From Acidobacteriaceae bacterium (GTDB lineage: Bacteria; Acidobacteriota; Terriglobia; Terriglobales; Acidobacteriaceae): a DNA stretch of 34,847 bases. The notes under the pieces were generated by a model that worked only from the letters and a program-made list of their open reading frames with translations, was not told where the DNA came from and searched no databases. The stretch is from contig JASHOQ010000125.1 in assembly GCA_030041045.1 (NCBI GenBank), positions 1 through 34,847 of the forward strand, in the 5' to 3' direction. The position numbers were made by a program, and so were the translations under genes. Positions 9,920 through 18,325 of this stretch are shown piece after piece; positions within the stretch are counted from its first letter, which is position 1, and the number at the start of each line of letters is the position of its first letter.

Positions 9920-11164
9920 ATGATTTCATCCCTTCCCTCCCTCCTGTCTTTTGGCCGCAATGCCGCCCGGCTCCTGGCCGCGGGTGCTCTTCTTGCGGCC
10001 GGCCTTCCTGCTCAGGCGCCGGCCAAACCAGCCGCAAATCCTGCGCCCGACGTGCTCCTGCTCAGCGACGGAGATACGCTGCACGGCAAGTTCGTGAGCG
10101 AGGTCGGCGGCAAGGTGACGTTCCACACCGAATCGCTGGGCGACGTGACCCTCACCTGGGACAAGATCAAGGAGCTGCGTACCGCGGAGAAGATGGCGGT
10201 CTTCGACAATCGCGTCAAGCGCTCGGGCCATCACGGCAAAGTGCAGTTCGCTTCCGGCGAGATCGACTCGAACAGCGAGGCCGTCGTCGTGCATCCGGAA
10301 ACGGGCAATGCCCTTCCGCCCATTCCGCTCAAGAACGCGGAGTTCATCATGGACCAGGCCACGCTCGACAAGCAGCTCAATCACGAGCCCAGCTTTTTGG
10401 CCGGCTGGAACGGATCGGCAACGGCCGGAGCCACCATCGTCTCTGCCACCCAGAACCAGTACACCGTCTCCGGCGCGGTCAACCTGGAGCGCACCGTTCC
10501 CACGGTCACGTGGCTCGATACGCGCAACAAAACCCTGTTCGGCTTCAACGAGTCCTTCGGCCAGATTACGCAGCCGGCCTATTCCTACATCCCCGCTCCC
10601 GGCGCCACACCTGTCGCCGTTCCCTCCGTTGTCACCAAGTCGTCCATCACTCACTTCGGCGCCGAGCGCGACCAGTATTTTTCCCCGCGCGTCTACGCCT
10701 TGGGCCAGGTGGCCTTCGACCACAACTTTGCCCAGGATCTTCAGCTGCAACAGATTTACGGCGGCGGCTTTGGATGGACTGCGGTCAAGAATCCCAAGCA
10801 GGAGTTCGATCTCAAGGGCACCGCGCAATATGAGCGGCAGCAGTTCACTCCCGGAACCGGCAACGTGAACCAGAACCTCATCGGCTCTACCTTTGCCGCC
10901 AACTACGTGCTCCACCTCAAGCTGCTCACTTACACGCAAACGCTCTCTTTCATTCCGGCCTATAACAACTTCAAGGCCTACTCGGCCACCGAGACTGACA
11001 CCGTGGTCTTCCCCGCGTACAAGAATTTCAGCTTTTCTGCGGGCACGCTCGACACCTATCTCAACGACGCCCCGTTTCTGGCCACCGCCACCACTCCGCC
11101 CACCAAGCCGAATTCGTTCCAGTTCACCATGGGCCTGACCTACGCGATCAAGTCGAAATATTAG
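9920..11164 (+). CDS. DUF481-like outer-membrane protein
   Basis: The 414-residue protein has a signal peptide (to about residue 30, with AAGLPAQAPA). A small beta domain at about 40-85 follows, with LLSDGDTLHGKFVSEVGGKV and VTLTWDKIKELRT. Then comes a long segment of amphipathic strands typical of the DUF481 (YdiY-like) outer-membrane barrel: NGSATAGATIVSATQNQYTV, FGFNESFGQ, RVYALGQVAFDHNFAQ and FGWTAVKNPKQEFDLKG. It ends in ...YAIKSKY, a terminal aromatic residue as in BAM substrates. Function in this family is largely unknown. ATG 9920 is preferred because the signal peptide begins there; AGAAAGG lies about 11 nt upstream. It is followed by a hairpin at 11171. Confidence 0.82.
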   Translation: MISSLPSLLSFGRNAARLLAAGALLAAGLPAQAPAKPAANPAPDVLLLSDGDTLHGKFVSEVGGKVTFHTESLGDVTLTWDKIKELRTAEKMAVFDNRVKRSGHHGKVQFASGEIDSNSEAVVVHPETGNALPPIPLKNAEFIMDQATLDKQLNHEPSFLAGWNGSATAGATIVSATQNQYTVSGAVNLERTVPTVTWLDTRNKTLFGFNESFGQITQPAYSYIPAPGATPVAVPSVVTKSSITHFGAERDQYFSPRVYALGQVAFDHNFAQDLQLQQIYGGGFGWTAVKNPKQEFDLKGTAQYERQQFTPGTGNVNQNLIGSTFAANYVLHLKLLTYTQTLSFIPAYNNFKAYSATETDTVVFPAYKNFSFSAGTLDTYLNDAPFLATATTPPTKPNSFQFTMGLTYAIKSKY

Positions 11165-11170
11165 CGGGCA

Positions 11171-11196
11171 AAGCGCCCTCGCCCCGGGGGGCGCTT
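11171..11196 (+). terminator. Hairpin after the DUF481-like gene
   Basis: AAGCGCCC (11171-11178) and GGGCGCTT (11189-11196) form a perfect 8-bp stem with a 10-nt loop, starting 7 bp after the stop codon. The position fits a terminator, though only a weak pyrimidine run follows. Confidence 0.55.
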
Positions 11197-11405
11197 CCCA
11201 CTCAGGTGAGCCGCATCACAACGCGTAACTTTCCCAGGGAATGCGGGCAATCCTTGTAAAATGAGAGACATAAATCGCTTTTTCTGTTAACTGATTGGTT
11301 ATCTAGTAACCGTCATCGAATTACTTCGAATAGAAAAATATTTTTTCCACTTCCGGTTTTCATTTCCTAATTATGTGAATAATCAATTGGATTTCCAAAA
11401 CAGAA

Positions 11406-11425
11406 CCGAGCTCAATGAAGCTCGG
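11406..11425. repeat. Inverted repeat in the regulator's upstream region
   Basis: CCGAGCT (11406-11412) and AGCTCGG (11419-11425) pair with a 6-nt loop. It lies about 130 bp upstream of the regulator's start. It could be a leader hairpin or an operator; nothing in the sequence decides between them. Confidence 0.35.
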
Positions 11426-11557
11426 ATGCTAACGGGTTGTAACGTTCGTTTCCCCAGATGTACGTGATGCGCGCCTCGCGCCTGTCACCTGCCGGAGAAC
11501 TCTCCTCTGCCCTGCCTTGGGGCAAGCAGAGCCTGCGGCTGGACCGGGACGCGCGGA

Positions 11558-13357
11558 GTGCGCAGAAATGCGTTGGTTCGGATGGAAAGGCTTGATCCGG
11601 CATCGTCCGGTTCGAGGCAGGCGAGTTGTCGCTTTGGCGAGTTCCGGCTGGAGGCCGATGGTTCCCTCCTGCGCGGAGAAACGCCCGTTTCTTTGAACGC
11701 GAGCGAGCTGGCCGCCCTGCGGCTGCTCGTGGCGCATCGCGGTCAGGTGGTTACGCCACTTGAACTGCAACAGGCCCTCTGGGGCGACGAAGCCGTGGCC
11801 GCGGACAGTGTCTCGAATTGTCTGGCTTCCCTGCGCGAACACCTTGAGCCGGAAGATTGCATTGAGTCGAGTCCCAAGCGCGGCTACCGGTTCACCGCGG
11901 AAGTGCAGGTCCTCGATGCGGAGAACTTCGCCGGTCCTCCGCGCCTCGCTATAGTTCCCTTCACCGCGGGATATGGCGTTCCCGAGTATCTCGGGCCGGC
12001 TCTAGCCGAGGACGCAGGTTTCCGGCTCGCCGGAGCGCAACCGACGCCGGCCTTCATCCTCGCCCCGGAATCCGTCTTCGCTCTCGACCGGCGCGGCCTT
12101 TCGCCCCGGCAGATTGGCGAACGAATGAACGCCGATCTGGTGCTGAGCGGGGAACTGCGCGCCATGGCTTCACGGTATCGGCTGCGCGCGGAGATGATGC
12201 GCGTGGACAATGGCAGCCAGCTTTGGGCCGAGGACCTGCTCGTCGATCACGCGCAGACGGCCGAGCTGGTGCGCGACCTGGTCAAGCGGACGAGGATACG
12301 CCTCTCGGGTCTGGGGCTTTCCATCGCCGCCGCGGCCGACCCAGCCGCGACGGAGCCGGAGCCGGCTCCGCAGCAGCGCGAGGCCTATGAGCTTTTTGTC
12401 CGCGGCCGTTATGAGTGGCAGACCCTCGAGCGGCACCGCATGCAGGACGCCATGCAGCACCTGGAGCGCGCCATCGAGCTCGATCCCGATCTGACAGAGG
12501 CGCGCGTGAGCCTGGTGAACCTGTGCCTGGCCCAGGCGGTCTGCGGTTATCTGCCCGCCCTCAGCGCAGCGGAGGTAGTGGACCGGATCGCCGGCTCACT
12601 GGCCGATCTGCCGGTGCGCCGCGAAGTCCTGCTGCCGGCGCTGGGGTGGTCCGTCTTCTACGTCAACCGGGATCTGCCCGCGGCCCTGCGCGCCTTTGCG
12701 CGCTCGGCCCACCTGCCCCACAATCCCTGGATCACGCGCGCGCGCACCATGTTCGCCTTGAGCCGGCACCGCTTCGGCGAGGCCATCGAGTTGCAACGCG
12801 CGGCGGTTGGCGATGACCCCTATTCCGCGTGGCTGCAGGCGCGCCTTGCCTGGAGCTATCACCTTGCCGGGGAATCCTCCTTGAGCCTGCAGGCCGCGCA
12901 CGCAGTCATTCAGCAGTTTCCCGGCGAGGTGGGACCCGAGTTGTACGCAGCCATGATCTTCGCTTTCCATGGAGAACGAGGCGAAGCCGTGGAGTTGGCG
13001 CAGGCGCTCGTCCGCCGCGTACCCTATTTCGATCCCGCCACGGCCGTGCACGCGTACGCGCTTGCCATGGCCGGGCGCGCCGATGAAGCGTACACCATTC
13101 TCGATCGCCTGCAATGGCTCCGCCGCGAGCGCTATGCCATGAGCACGTTTGCGCCCGCGGCCTACGTGGCTCTGGGACAAGCGGACGCCGCGCTGGACGA
13201 ACTGCGCGCTGCCGACGAGCTGCGCTGCCCATGGTTCTTCCAGATGCTCGCCGACCCGCGTCTGCTTCCCCTGCGCGAACGCCCGGAGTTCGCGTCCATG
13301 CTGGGCATACTCACCGGAATGGAAGCCGAGGCTGAGCGGAATCCGCCCGATGCCTAG
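11558..13357 (+). CDS. Winged-helix transcriptional regulator with TPR domain
   Basis: The 599-residue protein begins with an OmpR/CadC-type winged helix at about 24-112 (FGEFRLEADGSLLRGETPVS, LNASELAALRLLV, SSPKRGYRF). A domain resembling the TolB-N/FlgO-like module follows at about 125-240 (LAIVPFTAGYG, ADLVLSGELRAMASRYRLR). The C-terminal half, from about 270, is made of tetratricopeptide-like helical repeats (AYELFVRGRYEWQ, AMQHLERAIELDPDLTEARV). No membrane helix is visible, so it is probably cytosolic. This architecture is common in Acidobacteriota; targets are unknown. The frame opens with GTG 11558; ATG 11582 is an equally possible start, and neither has a strong ribosome-binding site. 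The long AT-rich upstream region suggests its own promoter. Confidence 0.88.
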   Translation: MRRNALVRMERLDPASSGSRQASCRFGEFRLEADGSLLRGETPVSLNASELAALRLLVAHRGQVVTPLELQQALWGDEAVAADSVSNCLASLREHLEPEDCIESSPKRGYRFTAEVQVLDAENFAGPPRLAIVPFTAGYGVPEYLGPALAEDAGFRLAGAQPTPAFILAPESVFALDRRGLSPRQIGERMNADLVLSGELRAMASRYRLRAEMMRVDNGSQLWAEDLLVDHAQTAELVRDLVKRTRIRLSGLGLSIAAAADPAATEPEPAPQQREAYELFVRGRYEWQTLERHRMQDAMQHLERAIELDPDLTEARVSLVNLCLAQAVCGYLPALSAAEVVDRIAGSLADLPVRREVLLPALGWSVFYVNRDLPAALRAFARSAHLPHNPWITRARTMFALSRHRFGEAIELQRAAVGDDPYSAWLQARLAWSYHLAGESSLSLQAAHAVIQQFPGEVGPELYAAMIFAFHGERGEAVELAQALVRRVPYFDPATAVHAYALAMAGRADEAYTILDRLQWLRRERYAMSTFAPAAYVALGQADAALDELRAADELRCPWFFQMLADPRLLPLRERPEFASMLGILTGMEAEAERNPPDA

Positions 13358-13605
13358 AAGTGCTGCCTCCATCCGGGCGTTGACGGGGGCACGGTTTCAC
13401 ACTCCCACGAAAAACATCCGCGGCTGTTTTTGCATCAGAGCCCAGAGTCAAGGCGCAATCAAAAAAGCAAACAGGCTATCGATTTTTTCAGTGGGTTAGA
13501 AGCGGGAGGTATCGAAATTGAGGGGAAGGTATCAATGTGCGCGGCGCCGCTCGCGCACACCACAACGCGTGCGATCAGCCAGGGATGAGAGCGGAGACTG
13601 CGCAC

Positions 13606-14445
13606 ATGAAGCCGGATGAGCCCAGCCGCACAGCCCTGATACCCGCACGGCAACGAGCTGCTCATCAGTTGCTCGATGAGGGCTCAATCCTCTATGACCC
13701 ATTTGCCATGAAGATCCTGCGCGACGACGAAAAGGACGTGCTTGGGTTTGCCAACGCGCACCCCGTGGCCAGCATCGGGCGTCTTTTCACCGCCGCGCGA
13801 AGCCGGATTGCGGAAGACGCTTTGTCTGGCGCTCTGAAAAGAGGGATTCGGCAGGTCGTCATCCTCGGCGCCGGACTCGACACATTCGCTCTCCGGAATC
13901 CCCACGGTGCACGGGAGATGCGTATTTACGAGGTGGACCACCCCGCGACGCAGGCATGGAAACGGGAGCGCCTGGCCGAAGCTCAGATCGCGCTTCCGCT
14001 GCGGCTTGCTTTTGTGCCCGTCGATTTCGAGCGGGACGATGTGGGAGAAAAACTCGCCGCCGCAGGCTTTCAGCAGAAGTCGCCCGCGTTTTTCACCTGG
14101 CTCGGGGTTGTGCCCTATCTCACACAGGACGCCATCGGCCGCACTTTGGACTACATATCCTCCATCCCGAACGCAGAGGTGGTGTTCGACTACCTGGAAC
14201 CTCCTGAGGCATTCTCCGACGAGCTAAGGCAATTGGAAAAGGCGCGGGACGAACAGCTCAAGAACATGGGCGAAAGTTCGGTCAGCCGATTCGAGCCGGC
14301 CGGCATTCGCGCGATTCTTCGCTCGCACGGATTCTGCGCCATTGAAGACATCGATTTCCAGCAGATCGCATCCAGGTTCGGCCGCGCCGTTCAAGGGCTC
14401 GCGCCCGGACACGCGGGCGTTCACGTTGTCCACGCAAAACACTAA
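13606..14445 (+). CDS. Class I SAM-dependent methyltransferase (LCM/TIGR00027-like)
   Basis: The 279-residue protein matches the leucine carboxyl methyltransferase-like family (PF04072). It starts with PSRTALIPARQRAAHQLLD, then has the SAM-binding motif VVILGAGLDTFALRNP at about 85-100 and YEVDHPATQAWKRERL at about 108-123. FTWLGVVPYLT follows near residue 165. Relatives methylate carboxyl or hydroxyl groups, often in secondary metabolism; the substrate here is unknown. ATG 13606 has CGGAG 9 nt upstream and starts right before the conserved N-terminal motif. An in-frame ATG at 13585 and GTG at 13537 are less likely. The 248 bp between it and the preceding regulator show no feature I can name. 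Confidence 0.9.
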   Translation: MKPDEPSRTALIPARQRAAHQLLDEGSILYDPFAMKILRDDEKDVLGFANAHPVASIGRLFTAARSRIAEDALSGALKRGIRQVVILGAGLDTFALRNPHGAREMRIYEVDHPATQAWKRERLAEAQIALPLRLAFVPVDFERDDVGEKLAAAGFQQKSPAFFTWLGVVPYLTQDAIGRTLDYISSIPNAEVVFDYLEPPEAFSDELRQLEKARDEQLKNMGESSVSRFEPAGIRAILRSHGFCAIEDIDFQQIASRFGRAVQGLAPGHAGVHVVHAKH

Positions 14446-14472
14446 CTGGATGCAAGCGGCTGCGGCTCGCTC

Positions 14473-15045
14473 TCACCGGATGAACGGAACGTACGCCCGC
14501 GTGCGCTGGCGATAGGCGGCGTACTCGGCGGGGAAACGCTCCGCGAGCAAGCGCTCTTCGGCGTGCACGCGAATTTCTGTGCCCACCACGAAAAAGACCA
14601 GCGAGGCAAGCGCCATGGGCCACCACGTCCAGGCGAGCAGCGAGGCTGCCAGCATGCCCAGCATCGACGCATAGATGGGGTGCCGCAGCCAGCGGTAGGG
14701 GCCGGTGGTGATGAGATTGTGATCTTCGCTGAGCGCGGCCTCATAGCGCCACTGCTTGCCCAGGTGGCGCGTGGCGGCGTAGGCCAGCCAGAGAGCCAAG
14801 GGGGCAAGAATCATCGACGCCACCAGCTCCGGCGCCGGCTTTCGAAACCGCTCCGGCCGCACATACACCCACGCGCACGCGAAAGAGAGCGTTACCAGCA
14901 AAATGCCCCAGCGCGAGGCCGGCGCGCGCACCGCCTTCTTCTGCCCTTTGGCTTCCTTGCTGGGCTTGACGAAGGCGAACGACCACGCGATCCAGCAAAG
15001 AAGCAGCTCCAGCATCGCGGCCGTCTGCAGCGTCGACCAGATCAT
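14473..15045 (-). CDS. Isoprenylcysteine carboxyl methyltransferase-like membrane protein
   Basis: The 190-residue integral membrane protein has about five hydrophobic helices. It carries the ICMT/PEMT-type SAM-binding signature TGPYRWLRHPIYASMLG at about 115-131 and the end motif EERLLAERFPAEYAAYRQRT followed by YVPFI. Bacterial relatives methylate lipids or small molecules rather than prenylated proteins; the substrate is not predictable. Its ATG overlaps the trmD stop by four bases, so it is translationally coupled to trmD. It converges with the SAM methyltransferase gene across 27 bp. Confidence 0.88.
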   Translation of the reverse strand: MIWSTLQTAAMLELLLCWIAWSFAFVKPSKEAKGQKKAVRAPASRWGILLVTLSFACAWVYVRPERFRKPAPELVASMILAPLALWLAYAATRHLGKQWRYEAALSEDHNLITTGPYRWLRHPIYASMLGMLAASLLAWTWWPMALASLVFFVVGTEIRVHAEERLLAERFPAEYAAYRQRTRAYVPFIR

Positions 15046-15938
15046 CGCACCCTCACCTCATTCCAGGCGCGAATGTTCCGGAGCAGTTCCCGGTCTTCGA
15101 CACTCAGCGCCGCGTGCTCCAGCAGATCGGGCCGGTTCAGGAGCGTCTTGCGAATCTGCTGCTCGCGCCGCCAGCGGCGAATCTGCTGGTGATCGCCGTT
15201 GAGCAGCACCTCGGGCACGCGCAGGCCTGCGAACTCCGCCGGCCGCGTGTAATGCGGATAATCGAGCAACCCTCCGGCGCCATGCTGCGAGCGCGGCACG
15301 CACTCGCTGCCCGCGCCGTTTTCCGCGCCAATTCCGGCATCGATTTCCGCGTCGGGCGCGCCAAAGCTCTCAAACTCTGCGGAAGCCTCGTTGCCGAGCA
15401 CGCCGGGAACCAGGCGCATCACGGCATCGATCACCACAGCCGCGGCCAGCTCGCCGCCCGAGAGCACGTAATCGCCGATCGAGAGTTCCATGTCGCAAAA
15501 GAGCTGGTTAATGCGTTCGTCCACGCCCTCGTAGCGCCCGCAGAGGAGCACGACGCGCTCCAGGCAGGCCAGCTCCCGCGCAAGCGCATGCGTAAATGGC
15601 CGCCCCTGCGCGGAAAGGAGAATCACCGAAGGCCTTCCGGGTCGTTCCGATTCGGTTGCCGCATCCTTGCGCGCTGTTTGCGCAAGGGTGGGAAGCGATG
15701 CCTTCGGCCCAATCCCCAGCGAGGCCAGCGCCTCAGCCAGCGGCTCCGGCTTCAAGATCATGCCTTCACCGCCGCCGAAGGGCCGGTCGTCGACGGAGCG
15801 GTGCTTATCGTGCGTAAAGGCGCGCAGATCGTGCGCCTCAATGGTCACCAATCCCGCGGCCTGCGCCCGGCGCACGATGCCGTGCTGGAAGACGCCGGGA
15901 AAGAATCCGGGAAAGATGGTGATCACATCAAAGCGCAT
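15042..15938 (-). CDS. trmD: tRNA (guanine-N1)-methyltransferase TrmD
   Basis: TrmD makes m1G37 in tRNAs that read CNN codons and prevents +1 frameshifting. The trefoil-knot SAM site is clear: VVLLCGRYEGVDERI at about 129-143 and IGDYVLSGGELAAAVVIDAV at about 154-173. LLDYPHYTRP at about 224-233 and GDHQQIRRWRREQ complete the pattern. At 298 residues it is some 45 longer than E. coli TrmD (255). Extra sequence lies at about 78-103 and, more strikingly, at about 193-222 between ESF and GLLD. The position of the proposed catalytic Asp169 (E. coli) appears to be Glu190. No good ribosome-binding site precedes ATG 15938. It is separated from rimM by two unrelated genes. Confidence 0.96.
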   Translation of the reverse strand: MRFDVITIFPGFFPGVFQHGIVRRAQAAGLVTIEAHDLRAFTHDKHRSVDDRPFGGGEGMILKPEPLAEALASLGIGPKASLPTLAQTARKDAATESERPGRPSVILLSAQGRPFTHALARELACLERVVLLCGRYEGVDERINQLFCDMELSIGDYVLSGGELAAAVVIDAVMRLVPGVLGNEASAEFESFGAPDAEIDAGIGAENGAGSECVPRSQHGAGGLLDYPHYTRPAEFAGLRVPEVLLNGDHQQIRRWRREQQIRKTLLNRPDLLEHAALSVEDRELLRNIRAWNEVRVR

Positions 15939-15995
15939 ATCGAGATGATAATGCGCCGCTGATTCCGATTGGCGCTCAGCGCAGGGACTAATTTC

Positions 15996-16688
15996 TCAGT
16001 CGCAGTCCAGCCCCGCCGTCCCTTCCGGCGCCGCGAATCCTCCGTCCGGCAGTGCATACACGCCGGTGGCATTCTTGGTGCCGGAAGCAGGGAAAAGAGA
16101 GCCGGAGTAGTACACGCAGTGCCCGTCACCCTCGATGTTCTGAAGGGTGTCGCCGTCCACCGCAACTCCGGCAAGGCTTTCCACGTGCGAGGTGGCCGTC
16201 ACCGTCCAGGTGCCGGAGGGGTCGGTTACCACATTGGTCCGGGGCCCAGAGTTCGCGGAGTTGAACGCGCCCGTAAACGACGAGGAGCCCGAAGCCGCAG
16301 CCGCGCTCACGGTCACGGTCGCCGTGCCCTGGCTCGACGCGTAGGTGCTGTCTCCGCTGTAAACCGCCGTCAGCGTATAAGTTCCGGCGGTCGTAAAGGA
16401 GTAGCTTGTGGACGCGGTGCCCGAGGAAAGCGTTCCCGTGCCAATTGAAGTGCCATTGCTCTCGAAGGATACGGTTCCGGTTGCCGCTGTTGGCGACACG
16501 GTTGCCGTTAAAGTCACGCTCACGCCCACGGTGGGCGTTGTCGTCGAAGGGGTCAGCGTGGTGGTTGTCGCCGTCCCGCCGGTGCTCGTTCCCGCGGGAT
16601 TCTGCCAGAAGTCCCCGCAGCCGGCCAGCAGGACCCCAAGCATCAGGGCCGCACCGGAAAGAATCCACCGGGTTTTCATGGGGATCAT
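15996..16688 (-). CDS. Ig-like repeat lipoprotein
   Basis: The 230-residue product has a lipoprotein signal peptide ending in the lipobox LLAGC (Cys near residue 24), so it is probably anchored in a membrane facing outward. A Thr-rich linker follows. Then comes one bacterial Ig-like domain of the Big_3-type (SVTLTATVSPTAATGTVSF, YSFTTAGTYTLTAVYSGD), at about 45-128. The last 100 residues have no clear motif. ATG 16688 has GAGG 7 nt upstream and is preferred to ATG 16679. The gene lies inside the trmD-rimM interval, 57 bp upstream of trmD on the same strand. Adhesion or surface structure is plausible; the function is unknown. Confidence 0.82.
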   Translation of the reverse strand: MIPMKTRWILSGAALMLGVLLAGCGDFWQNPAGTSTGGTATTTTLTPSTTTPTVGVSVTLTATVSPTAATGTVSFESNGTSIGTGTLSSGTASTSYSFTTAGTYTLTAVYSGDSTYASSQGTATVTVSAAAASGSSSFTGAFNSANSGPRTNVVTDPSGTWTVTATSHVESLAGVAVDGDTLQNIEGDGHCVYYSGSLFPASGTKNATGVYALPDGGFAAPEGTAGLDCD

Positions 16689-16867
16689 CTGCCCGCCCGC
16701 CTCACACCCATCTTACCTAAGGGTCGCGCTCGCAATTGCCGGCTCTCCGGATTGGATGCGCGAAACCGCAAAACCTCGGAACCCAAAACCTACGAAGGAT
16801 AGACGCGGGTTCCCTTTCCGGCGCGCAGGAAAAATGATTGAGATTGAGGAGAGAGCAGTTACCGGCA

Positions 16868-17293
16868 TTATTCCGAGATGCCGGTCACCGAGCATTTCCA
16901 GACGGTTCCATCCGGAAGAAGAATCTCATACTCCTGACAAAGCGGCGTGCCAACCGCAAAGTGCGGGTCTTTCAGAAAGCGTGCCTGGTATTCGCCGGGC
17001 AGGAGCGGGATATTGTATTTCGTCGTAAGCGGCGAAAAGCCGGAGATCTCCACCTTCTGCCCGTTCAGGATCGTGTCCGCGTATATCGTGCGTTGGCACC
17101 CTTCCCGGTAGCGGTGGTACGTGTCCTGGTAGTGGCAGTCCGTGCGCAGCCGGATGGCTGAGATATGGACCTTGATGGGGTAACTGACGCCCGGCTTGGC
17201 CCTGGGAAGGCTTTCTGCATATCGCGTTTTCTGGGCGTAGAGGCAACACGAAAGACAGGCAAACAGCAGCAGAATCGAGCCGGACATTTTCAC
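16868..17293 (-). CDS. Small exported protein of unknown function
   Basis: The product is about 141 residues with a signal peptide (MSGSILLLFACLSCCLYAQ) and a mature part rich in Tyr, His and Cys (TDCHYQDTYHRYREGCQRT, LCQEYEILLPDGT, WKCSV). Four mature Cys residues suggest disulfides outside the cytosol. I do not recognise the family. I chose GTG 17293 because GGAGGG lies 7-8 nt upstream; ATG 17287 is the alternative. That GGAGGG is inside the 3' arm of a perfect hairpin (17301-17330), so translation may be controlled. The gene follows rimM on the same strand and is not part of the usual rimM neighbourhood. Confidence 0.72.
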   Translation of the reverse strand: MKMSGSILLLFACLSCCLYAQKTRYAESLPRAKPGVSYPIKVHISAIRLRTDCHYQDTYHRYREGCQRTIYADTILNGQKVEISGFSPLTTKYNIPLLPGEYQARFLKDPHFAVGTPLCQEYEILLPDGTVWKCSVTGISE

Positions 17294-17300
17294 GGGATCA

Positions 17301-17330
17301 CCCTCCGTCAACACTCTCTAGGACGGAGGG
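17301..17330 (-). promoter_or_regulatory. Hairpin sequestering a ribosome-binding site
   Basis: CCCTCCGTC (17301-17309) and GACGGAGGG (17322-17330) form a perfect 9-bp inverted repeat with a 12-nt loop. Read on the minus strand, the 3' arm contains GGAGGG, the ribosome-binding site of the small exported-protein gene, 8 nt before its GTG. The structure could hide the site, end the rimM transcript, or both. Confidence 0.5.
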
Positions 17331-17380
17331 CGGCGGGCCGAGGTTGATGGGGGCGCGTTCCGATCGAGTTCAGGTCGAAT

Positions 17381-18004
17381 TTAATTCAAATTTAAATCAA
17401 GGAGCCCTTCGGGCAGCGCCATCTCCACGATCTTGGCATCCGTATCGACCACGCGCAGATACTCCTTTGCCCAGGGGATGAGGATCTCGCCGGTCCGGCC
17501 GCGCACGATGAGCAGAGGCGCCGGACCCGTGGAGCGGTCCACGTCCACGATCTCGCCCACGAGAACCGGAACGCCGCCGGCCACATCGAGCAGCCGGCAG
17601 CCGATCAGGTCGCTGATATAGGCCTCACCCTGCTCGAGTTCCAGCTCCGCCCGCTCGGCTCGCGGGATAGCTACCACAAGACCGGTGAGCGCGCCGGCGG
17701 CGGAAATGGAGTCAATTCCTGCAAAATGCAGGACAATTCCGGTCTTTCCGCCGACCTTGTGCGGCCAGTGTGCCGTGAGCTCGACCGGACGGGGAGGCTG
17801 AGGCTGCGCAGCCGGCTTTTTCGCGGTGGGATTCGCCTGCACCAGCCAAAGCCGGCGCCGCTGGGAAAATTTTTCAGGAAAATCGGTAAGAATCTCGGCG
17901 AAGACTTCGCCTTTACGACCCTGGGGGCGGCGAATGCGCGCCAGCCAGACCCACGGATCAACGCCCGCACCGGCCCTTGCCTCGGGCGGCTCACGCCCGG
18001 TCAT
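17381..18004 (-). CDS. rimM: Ribosome maturation factor RimM
   Basis: RimM binds ribosomal protein S19 and helps 30S maturation. The 207-residue protein has the N-terminal RimM beta-barrel (WVWLARIRRPQGRKGEVFAE at about 18-37, then LTDFPEKFSQRRRLWLV) and the PRC-barrel-like C-terminal half (EAYISDLIGCRLLD, VLVGEIVDVDRSTG, EILIPWAKEYLRVVD). A Lys/Pro/Gln-rich stretch near residue 65 (NPTAKKPAAQPQPPRP) is an insertion relative to short homologues. I chose ATG 18004; a TTG at 18022 is also in frame. It follows khpA by 51 bp. It ends in LLDLNLN, and trmD does not follow directly. Confidence 0.95.
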   Translation of the reverse strand: MTGREPPEARAGAGVDPWVWLARIRRPQGRKGEVFAEILTDFPEKFSQRRRLWLVQANPTAKKPAAQPQPPRPVELTAHWPHKVGGKTGIVLHFAGIDSISAAGALTGLVVAIPRAERAELELEQGEAYISDLIGCRLLDVAGGVPVLVGEIVDVDRSTGPAPLLIVRGRTGEILIPWAKEYLRVVDTDAKIVEMALPEGLLDLNLN

Positions 18005-18055
18005 TGCCCATCCATACCGCAACCGATGCCGCGCCAGGATCGGCGCCCCGCCGCG

Positions 18056-18325
18056 CTATGCCTCTTCATCCTCTTCCAGGATGTCCAGCGTGTAGCGATG
18101 GTGCAATTTCATGCTCACGGCGCCGAGGATGGTGCGCACGGAGCGCGCCGTCCGCCCCTGTTTGCCGATGACCTTGCCCACATCCTGAGGAGCGACCCTG
18201 AGTTTCAAAATCGTATTCTCATCCCGCTCCACGGCCTCCACTTCGACGGCTGACGGCTCATCGACCAGAGCTCGCGCAATCTCGCGAACCAATTCTTCCA
18301 CTTGAACCACATCCACTTGGGTCAT
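18056..18325 (-). CDS. khpA: KH-domain RNA-binding protein KhpA (YlqC)
   Basis: The 89-residue protein is a single KH domain with the GxxG loop in DVGKVIGKQGRTARSVRTIL at about 50-69. It binds RNA; in Gram-positive bacteria KhpA pairs with KhpB and affects cell elongation and mRNA stability. Its position between rpsP and rimM is the classical one. ATG 18325 has AGGGG about 7 nt upstream; an upstream in-frame start at 18415 lacks support. The C-terminus is acidic (ILEEDEEA). The 274-bp gap to rpsP is long for this operon and holds only a small CCCGA/TCGGG hairpin at 18476-18490. Confidence 0.94.
   Translation of the reverse strand: MTQVDVVQVEELVREIARALVDEPSAVEVEAVERDENTILKLRVAPQDVGKVIGKQGRTARSVRTILGAVSMKLHHRYTLDILEEDEEA

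Larger units (their letters stand above)
11165..11557. other. 393-bp intergenic region with AT-rich core
   Basis: The region opens with a terminator-like hairpin and then, at about 11260-11400, turns sharply AT-rich compared with the GC-rich surroundings. The AT-rich core includes runs such as AAAAATATTTTTT. It also holds the hairpin at 11406-11425. It is the likely promoter region for the winged-helix/TPR regulator, but I could not pick a convincing -35/-10 pair. No gene is seen. Confidence 0.6.

Noticed and set aside
14563..15192. Plus-strand frame opposite trmD and the ICMT-like gene
   Set aside because: It is a shadow of two well-supported overlapping genes.
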